A stretch of DNA of 64,000 bases from the NCBI GenBank assembly GCA_946998205.1, contig CAMPYJ010000008.1, positions 1-64,000 on the forward strand. Direction: 5' to 3'. The stretch's first letter is position 1. Each line of letters opens with the position of its first letter. The notes beneath the pieces are model-generated. The model was not told where the DNA came from and searched no databases. It saw only the letters and a list, made by a program, of their open reading frames with translations. The DNA comes from an uncultured Prevotella sp. (GTDB lineage Bacteria; Bacteroidota; Bacteroidia; Bacteroidales; Bacteroidaceae). This document shows, piece by piece, positions 16,921-26,029 of the stretch. The translations under genes and the position numbers were made by a program.

Positions 16921-18357
16921 ATGCGTAATCTCTCCAATGCCGACTTGGCTCATTTTCTTGATCAACCTATCTTTCATCACCTATCCGCTGTGGCCGATGA
17001 CTTGCAGCTGGAATGCTATGTAGTGGGTGGCTATGTTCGCGACCTTTTTCTCGAACGACCGTCCAACGACATTGACGTGGTGGTGGTGGGCAGCGGCATT
17101 AAAGTGGCCGAGGCCTTGAAGCAGCGGTTGGGCAAGCAAGCCCGTCTGTCGGTGTTCCGCAATTTTGGAACGGCGCAGGTGAAGTACCGTGGACTGGAAG
17201 TGGAGTTCGTTGGCGCCCGAAAAGAAAGCTACAGCCACGACTCACGCAAGCCCGTGGTGGAGGATGGCACCTTGGAGGACGACCAAAACCGACGCGACTT
17301 CACCATCAACGCCATGGCCATCTGCCTCAACGAGGCACGGTTTGGCGAATTGGTTGATCCCTTTGACGGTCTGTTGGATATGGAAGACGGCATCATTCGC
17401 ACGCCGCTCGATCCCGACATCACTTTCTCTGACGACCCGTTGCGCATGATGCGCTGCGTGCGTTTCGCCACACAATTGAAGTTTTTCATCGAGGATGAAA
17501 CCTTTGAGGCGTTGCAGCGCAACCGGGAACGCATCAAGATTGTCAGTGGAGAGCGTGTGGCCGAAGAGCTTCACAAGATTATGATGGCCGACCACCCCAG
17601 CCGCGGATTCGTAGAACTGCATCGCTGTGGACTGCTGGAACTCATCTTGCCTGAACTCACGCTCATGGATATTGTGGAAACAAGGAACGGAAGAGCGCAT
17701 AAAAACAATTTCTATCATACCTTAGAGGTGGTTGACAACATTTGCCAACATACCGACAACTTGTGGCTTCGGTGGGCCGCCTTGTTCCATGACATCGGAA
17801 AACCACGCAGCAAAAGGTGGGACGCACGGGCGGGATGGACGTTCCATAACCATAATTACATTGGCTCCAAGATGATTCCGGGCATCTTCAGACGGCTTAA
17901 ATTTCCCATGGACAGCAAGATGAAGTATGTGCAGAAGATGGTTGACCTGCACATGCGTCCCATCGCCATCGCCGATGAGGAGGTGACCGACAGCGCCGTC
18001 CGTCGCCTGATGAATGATGCCGGTGACGACATCGATGACCTCATGACGCTGTGTGAAGCCGACATTACCAGTAAGAACGCACAGCGCAAACAGCGGTTCT
18101 TGGACAACTTCCGCATGGTGCGCGAGAAGCTGGATGACCTGCAAAAACGCGACTACAAGCGGCTGTTGCAGCCTTGCATCGACGGTAACGAAATCATGGA
18201 GATGTTCCATTTGCAGCCATCGCGCGAGGTGGGGACGCTGAAGCAGACCTTGAAAGATGCGGTGCTTGATAATAAGGTGCCGAACGAACGCGAACCGTTA
18301 ATGGCTCTTTTGATTGAAAAAGCAAAAAAAATGGGGTTGGACATACCTCGGGAATAA
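16921..18357 (+). CDS. cca: CCA tRNA nucleotidyltransferase / poly(A) polymerase-type with HD domain
   Basis: A 478-residue class II nucleotidyltransferase that adds or repairs the 3' CCA of tRNAs. The head domain shows YVVGGYVRDLFLERPSNDID with the catalytic DxD (NDIDVVV), then RRDFTINAMA and the RMMRCVRFATQL neck. A C-terminal HD phosphohydrolase domain (about 250-400) has AALFHDIGKP. Start: the ATG giving MRNLSNADL is preferred over a TTG 33 bp upstream that lies inside the promoter box. Confidence 0.9.
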   Translation: MRNLSNADLAHFLDQPIFHHLSAVADDLQLECYVVGGYVRDLFLERPSNDIDVVVVGSGIKVAEALKQRLGKQARLSVFRNFGTAQVKYRGLEVEFVGARKESYSHDSRKPVVEDGTLEDDQNRRDFTINAMAICLNEARFGELVDPFDGLLDMEDGIIRTPLDPDITFSDDPLRMMRCVRFATQLKFFIEDETFEALQRNRERIKIVSGERVAEELHKIMMADHPSRGFVELHRCGLLELILPELTLMDIVETRNGRAHKNNFYHTLEVVDNICQHTDNLWLRWAALFHDIGKPRSKRWDARAGWTFHNHNYIGSKMIPGIFRRLKFPMDSKMKYVQKMVDLHMRPIAIADEEVTDSAVRRLMNDAGDDIDDLMTLCEADITSKNAQRKQRFLDNFRMVREKLDDLQKRDYKRLLQPCIDGNEIMEMFHLQPSREVGTLKQTLKDAVLDNKVPNEREPLMALLIEKAKKMGLDIPRE

Positions 18358-18462
18358 GGCTTACTGAACAGCCGTTCCTACAACATGTCTCTTCCGTGTC
18401 TTGATAAATGCGCCAACAAGGCTCATTGTCATATTACCTTACGGGCGGGTTCTATAAAGAAT

Positions 18463-18499
18463 AGGATAGGTTGGCGCAATAGCTTTCCTATCCTTTTTT
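18463..18499 (+). terminator. Terminator of cca
   Basis: AGGATAGG pairs with CCTATCCT and runs into TTTTT on the plus strand. It overlaps the last codons of the convergent pdxT gene. Just upstream is GGGCGGGTTCTATAAA, which resembles the end motif of the element at 10.9 kb. Confidence 0.65.
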
Positions 18500-19060
18500 A
18501 ATGCTCTCAACAAAATACCTGTGTATGCTTACGTCCTCATCCAGCTCGGGATGGAAGGCCGTGACCAGCTGATGACCTTGCCGGGCGGCCACAATGTGTC
18601 CGTTGACCGTAGCCAACGCCTCGGCCTCGCCATATACTTGATTGATATAAGGGGCGCGGATAAAGGTCATGGGAATGTCGTTTTCAATGCCTTTGAATGA
18701 TGATACGGTACGAAAACTGCCCAACTGTCTGCCATAAGCGTTGCGGCAAACGTCAATATCCATCGTGGAAATGCGTGAAGCCGCTTGCCCGTTCTCTTGT
18801 TTAGCCAGCAAGATAAGTCCTGCGCAAGTGCCAAATACCGGCAATCCCTCACGGATTTCGCGCTGTATGGATGTCAGCAAATCGAGGTCATGCAGCAACT
18901 TCACCATCGTGGTGCTTTCTCCGCCGGGAATAATCAGACCGTCTTTCGGCTGCTGCCAGTCTTCTTTGTTTCTCACTTCAAACGTGTCTACGTCCAAAGA
19001 ACGGAGCATTCGTTCGTGTTCGACGAATGCTCCTTGTAATGCCAATATAGCTATTTTCAT
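18488..19060 (-). CDS. pdxT: Pyridoxal 5'-phosphate synthase glutaminase subunit
   Basis: A 190-residue class I glutamine amidotransferase that supplies ammonia to PdxS. Markers are IIPGGESTTM (oxyanion-hole region), VFGTCAGLILLA with the nucleophilic Cys, and the C-terminal TAFHPELDED with the His-Glu pair. It starts 4 bp after pdxS ends, as the last gene of the PLP operon. Confidence 0.97.
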   Translation of the reverse strand: MKIAILALQGAFVEHERMLRSLDVDTFEVRNKEDWQQPKDGLIIPGGESTTMVKLLHDLDLLTSIQREIREGLPVFGTCAGLILLAKQENGQAASRISTMDIDVCRNAYGRQLGSFRTVSSFKGIENDIPMTFIRAPYINQVYGEAEALATVNGHIVAARQGHQLVTAFHPELDEDVSIHRYFVESIKKG

Positions 19061-19064
19061 CTGT

Positions 19065-19943
19065 TTACTTTCCTCTTTCTGCCATCAGCACTTCAATCTC
19101 GTGTTCGTTGATGCCCACCATGGCCTCACCAAGGTCTTCTGACAGCTCGGCCAACCGCTTCGCATCGTTGTAGTTGGTCACAGCCTGTACGATGGCAGCC
19201 GCACGCTTGGCTGGGTTACCCGATTTGAATATGCCCGAACCCACGAACACTCCTTCAGCTCCAAGTTGCATCATCAGGGCTGCGTCGGCAGGAGTAGCTA
19301 CGCCACCGGCGGCAAAGTTCACCACGGGCAGCTTGCCGTTTTCGTGTACATACTGTACCAATTCGTAGGGAACCTGCAATTGTTTAGCGGCCTCGTACAG
19401 CTCATCTTCTGCCATTGAGGTGAGTCTTCTGATTTCAGCCTGCATCATGCGCATGTGCGTCACAGCCTGAACCACGTCGCCCGTACCTGGTTCTCCTTTG
19501 GTTCTGATCATGGTTGCGCCTTCAGCGATGCGTCTGAGCGCCTCGCCAAGGTTCTTCGCGCCGCAGACGAAAGGCACGTCAAACTTGGTCTTGTCGATGT
19601 GATAGACGTCGTCTGCGGGCGAGAGTACCTCGCTCTCGTCGATGTAATCAATCTCAATGGCCTGCAGAATCTGAGCTTCAACGAAGTGACCGATGCGGCA
19701 TTTGGCCATCACCGGTATGCTTACGGCCTGCTGTATGCCCTTGATCATGTGCGGGTCGCTCATGCGCGATACGCCACCTGCCGCGCGAATGTCGGCCGGT
19801 ATGCGCTCGAGAGCCATCACCGCACAGGCTCCGGCTTGTTCTGCGATACGTGCTTGCTCGGGTGTTGTAACGTCCATGATGACGCCTCCCTTGAGCATTT
19901 GTGCTAAATTACGATTCAGTGTTTGTCTTTCTGTAATTTTCAT
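19065..19943 (-). CDS. pdxS: Pyridoxal 5'-phosphate synthase subunit
   Basis: A 292-residue TIM-barrel enzyme that builds PLP from ribose 5-phosphate, glyceraldehyde 3-phosphate and ammonia (DXP-independent route). It carries the family segments GGVIMDVTTPEQARIAEQAGA, MAKCRIGHFVEAQ, YIDESEVLSPAD with the Schiff-base lysine region, and TKGEPGTGD. Its ATG overlaps the stop of the upstream fusion gene (ATGA), so the two are translationally coupled. Confidence 0.98.
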   Translation of the reverse strand: MKITERQTLNRNLAQMLKGGVIMDVTTPEQARIAEQAGACAVMALERIPADIRAAGGVSRMSDPHMIKGIQQAVSIPVMAKCRIGHFVEAQILQAIEIDYIDESEVLSPADDVYHIDKTKFDVPFVCGAKNLGEALRRIAEGATMIRTKGEPGTGDVVQAVTHMRMMQAEIRRLTSMAEDELYEAAKQLQVPYELVQYVHENGKLPVVNFAAGGVATPADAALMMQLGAEGVFVGSGIFKSGNPAKRAAAIVQAVTNYNDAKRLAELSEDLGEAMVGINEHEIEVLMAERGK

Positions 19944-21013
19944 TTTATTTGTTTTTGTCGGTAAATACTTGGTGTTGAGTTTCCCATCTTCTTGAAAAAC
20001 TTCGTGAAATGCGACTGTGAGTTGAACCCCAGCGCATACGCTATCTCTTGAACGGTCTTGCTGGTTGTATCTAACAAGAACTTGCTTTCGTGAAAAACGT
20101 GCTCGTCGATGAGGGTCTTCGGCGTTTTCTGCACGATGCGTTTGGTCACCTGTCCCAGGTAACGGGGACTCACGTTCAGCATGTCGGCATAAAACCGCAC
20201 ATCGTTGTTGGTGGCGTAATGCGTCGACACGGCTTTCATGAAGGCGCTGAGCAGATCGCTTCCCCGTCCCTTCAGTTCGCCCATCTCGCTCATCTGCTGA
20301 TGAATGTAGGCGTTACCCCTGCTGATGGCCTCTTTGAAATCATCCGTTTCGCCCAGAAAATAGGCGATGGCCGAGGTCAGGTTGCTGCCCAGTCCGTGTG
20401 CATTGGTTTGCCAAAGGGTGGGCGAGGGCTCCACGCGCATGCCGTCATCATGCCGCCATGCGATGAAATCGTGGTCGTCGCCGCTGTGCAACAGCACGGC
20501 CCGGCACCCCATGTCCAACAGCTTTCTCATGCCGTTGACGACGTCTTCGTGGGTCTTGAGCGGACTGTTCAGCAAGTAGGCTGCGTCGTTTTGCTTCAGG
20601 ATAACCAGCGAGCACAGCGGCAGCAGCTTGGTCTTGACGCTGTCAATCATCTCTGGCGGCATCAGCAGGTCGCCCTGGCTCGACGTCACCACCGGGTCGT
20701 AGATGAGTTGCGGCGGACGGCGTTTCGCCAAAATGCTCACCACGTTCTCCAGCGTCTTCACATTACGAACCATGCCTACTTTCACCACCGAGGGCTTGAT
20801 GTCATCGACAAGTGCTTCCACCTGCTCTGCCACGATGTCTGCCGGGATGTCGTAAAAGCGCTGAATGCCAAGGGTGTTCTGCATGGTGATTGACGTGATG
20901 ACCGACACGGCGTATCCGCCCAAGGACGTGATGACCTTGATGTCGGCCTGGATTCCGGCCCCCCCGGAACCGTCAGAACCGGTGATTGTCAATATCGTGT
21001 TGCGCTGTTTCAT
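19940..21013 (-). CDS. ThiD/PdxK-like kinase domain fused to an AraC-type DNA-binding domain
   Basis: A 357-residue fusion. Residues 5-245 follow the HMP-phosphate/pyridoxine kinase fold (LTITGSDGSGGAGIQADIK and IYDPVV). Residues 255-357 are an AraC double helix-turn-helix (YADMLNVSPRYLGQVTKRI and IAYALGFNSQSHFTKFFKK). Two kinase signatures look broken. The TPNxxE metal-site motif reads KQNDAA at 140-145, without the Glu. The catalytic GTGC loop reads GLGS at 207-210, with Ser for Cys. The substrate-binding N-terminus is intact. This suggests a domain that senses a vitamin B6 or HMP ligand and controls pdxST. The start at MKQRNTILTI is preferred over an upstream in-frame extension with no domain match. 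Confidence 0.85.
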   Translation of the reverse strand: MKQRNTILTITGSDGSGGAGIQADIKVITSLGGYAVSVITSITMQNTLGIQRFYDIPADIVAEQVEALVDDIKPSVVKVGMVRNVKTLENVVSILAKRRPPQLIYDPVVTSSQGDLLMPPEMIDSVKTKLLPLCSLVILKQNDAAYLLNSPLKTHEDVVNGMRKLLDMGCRAVLLHSGDDHDFIAWRHDDGMRVEPSPTLWQTNAHGLGSNLTSAIAYFLGETDDFKEAISRGNAYIHQQMSEMGELKGRGSDLLSAFMKAVSTHYATNNDVRFYADMLNVSPRYLGQVTKRIVQKTPKTLIDEHVFHESKFLLDTTSKTVQEIAYALGFNSQSHFTKFFKKMGNSTPSIYRQKQIK

Positions 21014-21091
21014 GCTGCATAGGCACGTGATGGTGCGGCGCCGTGCGCGCCGATTGCCAGATACAAAGGAAAACAAAAAAAGCGAGTTGTA

Positions 21092-21099
21092 CAAATATA
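21092..21099 (-). promoter_or_regulatory. Candidate -7 box for the pdx operon
   Basis: On the minus strand TATATTTG fits TAnnTTTG and would leave a leader of about 70 nt. That leader contains the GC-rich palindrome CGGCGCCG, a possible site for the AraC-type regulator (inference). Confidence 0.45.
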
Positions 21100-21159
21100 G
21101 TTCTCATTATGACAATGAAAAGGTTGTTTTGTGCAAGTTGTAATCCTGCAAGTAAGATG

Positions 21160-21505
21160 AAATTTTCTTGACAAAGCCTTCTTCATAACTCGCGTATTCG
21201 CAGCCTCACGCCCTTTTGCTCGTAGATACGGCAAGGATTTCGCATGTTTGTAAGATATTTGTGTTCAGTGGATTGTCGCATTTTGTCAAGGCTTCTTACT
21301 TTCTATAGCAATGCTTTTACCTTCCAACAGCATAGCTTTTGCTCATCAAACCCATAACTTTAATCACTCAATGGCATGGCTATTTTTGGCCAAAAGTGCG
21401 TTTGAGTGTAGAAAAAGCATAGAGATTGGCCGTATAAGGGCATGAACACCCCGCCAAAACTCTCGTCACTTCATCTGAATCACCCTGTTCTTTTTCTATA
21501 ATGAG
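21160..21505 (+). repeat. 22-bp-period array element, copy B
   Basis: Leader AATTTTCTTGACA...CTTCATAACTCGCGTATTC, then tandem units at 21307, 21329, 21351 and 21373, each exactly 22 bp, and a decayed fifth unit. A T-rich right end CTGTTCTTTTTCTATAATGAG closes the element. Unit starts read AGCAATGCTTTT or variants, and ends are CAAC, CAAA or CAAT. It lies between the divergent pdx operon and ftsX. Confidence 0.65.
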
Positions 21506-21900
21506 TGTTCGGGAAGTGTTAAAAATCGGTTGGTTTTCTTGACAAAATCCGGTTTTATAAAATTATAAATCAGCAGGGTTAAATCGTCTTGTCGATAACC
21601 AAATTTGCTCATCTGTGCTGTTCTTGGCCAAATGGATTAATGGAAAACATGGGCTGGTAGAGTAGGCAATACAGGTCAATGGTAGTCAATTGAAGGGATG
21701 GAGCAGAACTTTCAGCAAAGGGTGATTGATAGCTTAAATGACAGTTCCAGAAACATGATGAAGACAGGATGTGCTTAACTTGCGTCTACCTCTGTATTCC
21801 TCCTTTACAAGAATGGACGTTAATTGTCGTTAAACCGTTGCTGCGTCGCTGTTTTTTTTGTTCCTTTGCAACAAGTTTGGTGTAATACATCCTTATCAGA
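21506..21900. other. ftsX upstream region
   Basis: About 395 bp without a gene. It contains one further TTTTCTTGACAAAA word at 21535, like the start of the array leaders, but no array follows. A TTCCTTTG at 21861 is a weak -7 candidate for ftsX. Nothing else is recognisable. Confidence 0.4.
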
Positions 21901-22782
21901 ATGGGAAAGAAACGAAATAGAACCAGTAGTCATCGTGGACTGCAGGCCATTACTCTTTGTATTAGCACAGCCTTGGTGCTTATTTTGTTGGGATTGGTTG
22001 TGTTTTCAACGCTTACCGGCAGGAACCTTTCTTCGTATGTCAAGGAGAATTTGGTGGTTCAGCTGATTTTGGAAAATGACATGACAAATCCTGAAGTTCA
22101 GAAGATTTGTGCCGACATCAGGAAGCGTCCTTATATCAAACGCTTGGATTACATCAGTAAAGAGCAAGCCCTCAAGGAGATTACGGCGACCATGGGCAGC
22201 GACCCTTCTGAGTTTACCGATGGCGAGAACCCGTGCCCTGCTTCCATCGAGGTGACGCTTAGGTCGGATTATGCCAATAATGATTCGTTGACATGGATAA
22301 CCGATGAATTGAAGAAATATCCCAAAGTCAATCAGATAAATTATCAAAAGGAATTGATAGACAGCGTGAACCGCAACCTTGCCAAGATGGGTTTGGTGAT
22401 GCTGGTGTTGGCCATTCTGCTCACTATCGTATCGTTCTCCCTGATCAACAACACCGTCCGGCTCGACATCTACGCGCGGCGGTTCTCCATACGCACCATG
22501 AAACTCGTGGGCGCCTCGTGGAGTTTCATCCGCCGGCCGTTTGTCAACCGTGCCATATGGATAGGTTTGATTGCAGGATTGATAGCCAACATCGTGCTGG
22601 CTGCGTGTGTCTATGGCTTGTATGTCTCTGAGCCTGACATCTTGAGCGTCGTCACATGGCGTGACATGGCCGTCACGGCGGCGGTGGTATTCTTGTTCGG
22701 CGTCATCATCACGGCCATCTGCGCACATGTTTCCGTGAACAGGTTCTTGCGGATGAAGGCTGGTGAATTGTATAACATTTAA
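21901..22782 (+). CDS. ftsX: Cell division protein FtsX
   Basis: A 293-residue membrane protein that, with FtsE, activates peptidoglycan hydrolases at the septum. Layout is typical: a basic cytoplasmic N-terminus, one helix (about 20-42), an extracellular domain (about 43-165; YISKEQALKEI), and three C-terminal helices (about 170-192, 222-245, 260-282) around the FtsX core (SLINNTVRLDIYARRFSIRTMKLVGAS). No ftsE is adjacent. It opens the run ftsX-DUF3098-uppP-truB-queA-folK. Confidence 0.92.
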   Translation: MGKKRNRTSSHRGLQAITLCISTALVLILLGLVVFSTLTGRNLSSYVKENLVVQLILENDMTNPEVQKICADIRKRPYIKRLDYISKEQALKEITATMGSDPSEFTDGENPCPASIEVTLRSDYANNDSLTWITDELKKYPKVNQINYQKELIDSVNRNLAKMGLVMLVLAILLTIVSFSLINNTVRLDIYARRFSIRTMKLVGASWSFIRRPFVNRAIWIGLIAGLIANIVLAACVYGLYVSEPDILSVVTWRDMAVTAAVVFLFGVIITAICAHVSVNRFLRMKAGELYNI

Positions 22783-22836
22783 ATAAGTAAACCCGCAGTA
22801 ACATCGTCATGCGCAGGATGAATGCCACCCTGGCGC

Positions 22837-23097
22837 ATGGCAAAATCAAACAATAAGATGGATAGAAGAAACTTCGCATTCGACAAGGTCAACTTCATGT
22901 TGTTGGCGGTCGGCATGGTGATTGTCATCATTGGCTTCCTCCTGATGAGCGGAGGAGGCTCTACTGAAACTTCATACAATCCGGACATCTTCAGTGTTCG
23001 CCGCATCAAGGTGGCTCCGGTGGTATGTTTCATCGGATTTGTGTCCATGATTTATGCCATTGTTCGTAGACCCAAGGATAAGCACGTTGAGGAATAA
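22837..23097 (+). CDS. DUF3098 membrane protein
   Basis: An 86-residue protein starting MAKSNNKMDRRNFAFDK (a second ATG 15 bp upstream is possible). Two membrane helices (about 18-38 and 58-76) flank a conserved YNPDIFSVRRIKVAP loop. The family is common between ftsX and uppP in Bacteroidetes; its function is unknown. Its stop TAA is directly followed by the uppP ATG. Confidence 0.85.
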   Translation: MAKSNNKMDRRNFAFDKVNFMLLAVGMVIVIIGFLLMSGGGSTETSYNPDIFSVRRIKVAPVVCFIGFVSMIYAIVRRPKDKHVEE

Positions 23098-23949
23098 ATG
23101 AGCATAGTAGAAACCATCATTCTGGCAATCGTAGAGGGGTTGACGGAATTTTTGCCCGTGTCTTCGACGGGACACATGATCATCACGCGCGACTTGTTGG
23201 GCATGAGGGCTGACGATTCGTTTATCAACGCCTTCATTGTCATCATTCAGTTTGGCGCCATCCTGTCGGTCGTGGCGCTCTACTGGAAGCAATTCTTCCG
23301 GCTCGACCGCTCACCAGCCCCGGCAGGAAGTACCGCGGTCAGGGCTTTCTTGCACAAATGGGACTTTTATTGGAAGCTGTTAGTGGCCTTCATACCAGCA
23401 GCTGTCATCGGATTGCTGGCTAACCATCTGATTGAAAAGATGTTGGGAAGCGTCGTGGTGGTTGCGGTGATGCTGGTGATTGGTGGTGTTTTCATGTTGT
23501 TTTGCGACCGTTTGTTCAACCATGGAAGCGAGTCAACGCCGCTGACAGAGAAGAGAGCTTTGCGGGTAGGATTGTTCCAATGCATTGCCATGATACCAGG
23601 TGTCTCGCGATCGATGGCCACCATCGTGGGTGGAATGGCGCAAGGACTGACGCGCAAACGTGCGGCTGAGTTCTCGTTCTTTTTGGCTGTACCCACCATG
23701 TTCGCCGCCACCTGTCTCGATGTGTTCAAGTTAATCAAGAATGGGGGTGTGGAAGCCCTGTCCGCGCATGTGCCAACTTTGCTGCTGGGCAGTGGCGTTG
23801 CTTTCGTCGTAGCGTTGCTGGCCATGAAATGGTTTGTGGCTTTTCTCACCAAGTATGGTTTCAAAGCCTTTGGCGTGTATCGCATCATTGTAGGCGGTGC
23901 CATCTTGATTTGGTTGATGATGGGGCATCAGTTGGCGATGGTGGATTAG
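23098..23949 (+). CDS. uppP: Undecaprenyl-diphosphatase
   Basis: A 283-residue membrane enzyme of the BacA type that recycles the lipid carrier for peptidoglycan and polysaccharide synthesis. Its catalytic signature is EGLTEFLPVSSTGHMII (residues about 13-29). The second is PGVSRSMATIVGGMAQGLTR (about 165-184). About eight hydrophobic helices are visible. It abuts DUF3098 without a gap. Confidence 0.97.
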   Translation: MSIVETIILAIVEGLTEFLPVSSTGHMIITRDLLGMRADDSFINAFIVIIQFGAILSVVALYWKQFFRLDRSPAPAGSTAVRAFLHKWDFYWKLLVAFIPAAVIGLLANHLIEKMLGSVVVVAVMLVIGGVFMLFCDRLFNHGSESTPLTEKRALRVGLFQCIAMIPGVSRSMATIVGGMAQGLTRKRAAEFSFFLAVPTMFAATCLDVFKLIKNGGVEALSAHVPTLLLGSGVAFVVALLAMKWFVAFLTKYGFKAFGVYRIIVGGAILIWLMMGHQLAMVD

Positions 23950-24079
23950 CTGACAAGTTGACGAGTTAACAGGTTGATGAGTTGATAGTTCATACATCAT
24001 GAGTACATCACTCGTAAGAAACCAAACAACAACTCACAAACTCAAATACTTATAAACTCATCAGTTCATCAACTCCCAA

Positions 24080-24120
24080 ACTTATAAACTCATAAACTCA
24101 TAAACTCATAAACTTGTAAA
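24080..24120. repeat. 8-bp tandem repeat before truB
   Basis: The word AAACTCAT is repeated head to tail with period 8, ending AAACTTGTAAACC. The preceding 130 bp are built of related words (CAACTC, GTTGATGAGTTGATAG) that can fold back on each other. The sense strand is almost G-free near the start codon. Confidence 0.7.
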
Positions 24121-24130
24121 CCATCACACC

Positions 24131-24841
24131 GTGAACTTTTATACAGGAGAAATATTTGCCATCGACAAGCCTTACGGCATGACAAGTTTTGGGGCTTTGG
24201 CCCATGTACGCTATGTCATATCTCGCAAGTTGGGCATCAAAAGAGTGAAAATAGGTCATGCCGGCACGTTGGATCCATTAGCCACGGGGGTGTTGGTGTT
24301 GTGTACGGGGAAAGCAACCAAGCAAATTGAGCAGTTGCAGGCTCACGACAAGGAATACACCTGCACGCTCCAGTTGGGAGCAACCACTGCGAGTTATGAT
24401 AAAGAACACGAGGTTAACCAGACATTTACGACCGAACACATCACACGCGAGCGTATCGATGAGGCACTGAAACAGTTTGTTGGCGATATTCAACAAACCC
24501 CACCAACCTTCAGCGCGTGCAAGGTTGGCGGTGAACGCTCATACAACTTGCGTCGCGCAGGCGAAGAAGTGGTGCTAAAACCGAAAAGCGTCAGAATTGA
24601 CGAGATAGAGGTGATGGATTTTGACCCAACGACCATGCAGCTCAAGTTGCGTGTGGTATGTGGTAAAGGGACATACATCAGGGCCCTGGCCCGTGACCTT
24701 GGACGGGCTTTGGACAGTGGGGCATACCTCACGGCACTGCGCCGGACCCGCGTGGGGGCTATCAAAGTAGAAAACAGTATTGACTTCGATCACTTCGACG
24801 AGTGGTTGAATCAACAAGAAATAGACGAAAAACACCAATAA
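24131..24841 (+). CDS. truB: tRNA pseudouridine(55) synthase
   Basis: A 236-residue enzyme making pseudouridine 55 in the T-loop of tRNAs. It has the N-terminal IFAIDKPYGMTSF, the catalytic GHAGTLDPLATGVL with Asp, and the KGTYIRALARDLG segment. The start codon is GTG: the conserved IDKP motif begins only ten residues in, and no ATG lies between it and the upstream repeat. It is directly joined to queA. Confidence 0.95.
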   Translation: MNFYTGEIFAIDKPYGMTSFGALAHVRYVISRKLGIKRVKIGHAGTLDPLATGVLVLCTGKATKQIEQLQAHDKEYTCTLQLGATTASYDKEHEVNQTFTTEHITRERIDEALKQFVGDIQQTPPTFSACKVGGERSYNLRRAGEEVVLKPKSVRIDEIEVMDFDPTTMQLKLRVVCGKGTYIRALARDLGRALDSGAYLTALRRTRVGAIKVENSIDFDHFDEWLNQQEIDEKHQ

Positions 24842-26008
24842 ATGAAACTATCACAATTCAAATTCAATTTGCCGGAAGAGCTTGTTGCTCTGTATCCTCA
24901 TAGTGTCTACCATGAGATAGTGAATGACAAAGGAGAAAAGAAAATCTCCCGAATGACGCATCGTGACGAGTCTAGATTGATGGTCTTGCATCGTAAGTCG
25001 CAGACCATTGACATGTTCCAGAAGAACAAAAAGGGCAAACCCGTAGAGGGGCAGTACTTGGAGTTCCGTCATGCGCTCGACTATTTTGATGAAGGTGACA
25101 CGTTCATCTTCAATGATACGAAGGTGTTTCCCGCCCGCTTGTACGGAACGAAGGAAAAAACGGACGCCAAGATAGAGGTGTTCCTCTTGCGCGAGCTCAA
25201 TCGTGAAATGCGCCTGTGGGACGTGTTGGTGGAACCTGCGCGTAAGATACGCATTGGTAACAAGTTGTTCTTTGATGAAAGCGGAACCATGGTTGCTGAG
25301 GTAATCGACAACACGACGAGCCGTGGACGTACGCTTCGTTTCCTCTACGACTGTCCTCATGAGGAATTCAAGCGCGAACTTTTTGCGCTCGGTGAGGCAC
25401 CGTTGCCTCGTTACATCATCAACCGGCGTGAGGTTCCGCATGCCGATGCGCACGACATGGAAGATTTCCAGACCATCTTCGCCAAGAATGAAGGAGCTGT
25501 AACCGCTGCCGCTACCGGTCTGCATGTCAGTCGGGAGATGATGAAACGGATGGAAATCAAGGGCATTCACTTTGCTTATATCACCCTGCATTGTGGCCTC
25601 AGTGCGTTCAATAACATTGAGGTGGAAGACCTGACGAAGCATAAGATGGACTCTGAACCGGTGAAGATTGACGCCCAGGCTTGCAAGATTGTCAACAAAG
25701 CAAAGCAAGAAGGGCATCGTGTCTGTGCCGTTGGGACAAGCGTTGTCAAGGCAACTGAAACGGCAGTCGGCACGGATGGCTTACTGAAAGAGTATGATGG
25801 CTGGACCAGCAAGTTCATCTTCCCACCGTACGACTTTGGTCTGGCCGATGCGATGATTGCCAATTTCTATCACAGCATGTCGCCGTTGCTCATGGAAACG
25901 GCTGCGTTTGGTGGATACGAGCTGGTGATGGAAGCGTATAACCTGGCCGTGAAGCATGGTTATAAGTTTGGGTGTTACGGCGATTCACTCTTGATTTTGG
26001 ACGATTGA
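24842..26008 (+). CDS. queA: S-adenosylmethionine:tRNA ribosyltransferase-isomerase
   Basis: A 388-residue enzyme that transfers the ribosyl moiety of SAM to preQ1 in tRNA, making epoxyqueuosine. Recognised from FNDTKVFPARLYG, LFALGEAPLPRYI, EGAVTAAATGLHVS and the C-terminal KFIFPPYDFGLADAMIANFYH. It is a little longer than the E. coli enzyme (356 aa). It begins immediately after the truB stop, pairing two tRNA-modification genes. Confidence 0.95.
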   Translation: MKLSQFKFNLPEELVALYPHSVYHEIVNDKGEKKISRMTHRDESRLMVLHRKSQTIDMFQKNKKGKPVEGQYLEFRHALDYFDEGDTFIFNDTKVFPARLYGTKEKTDAKIEVFLLRELNREMRLWDVLVEPARKIRIGNKLFFDESGTMVAEVIDNTTSRGRTLRFLYDCPHEEFKRELFALGEAPLPRYIINRREVPHADAHDMEDFQTIFAKNEGAVTAAATGLHVSREMMKRMEIKGIHFAYITLHCGLSAFNNIEVEDLTKHKMDSEPVKIDAQACKIVNKAKQEGHRVCAVGTSVVKATETAVGTDGLLKEYDGWTSKFIFPPYDFGLADAMIANFYHSMSPLLMETAAFGGYELVMEAYNLAVKHGYKFGCYGDSLLILDD

Positions 26009-26029
26009 TCGCTGTCATAGGCGCGCAAA

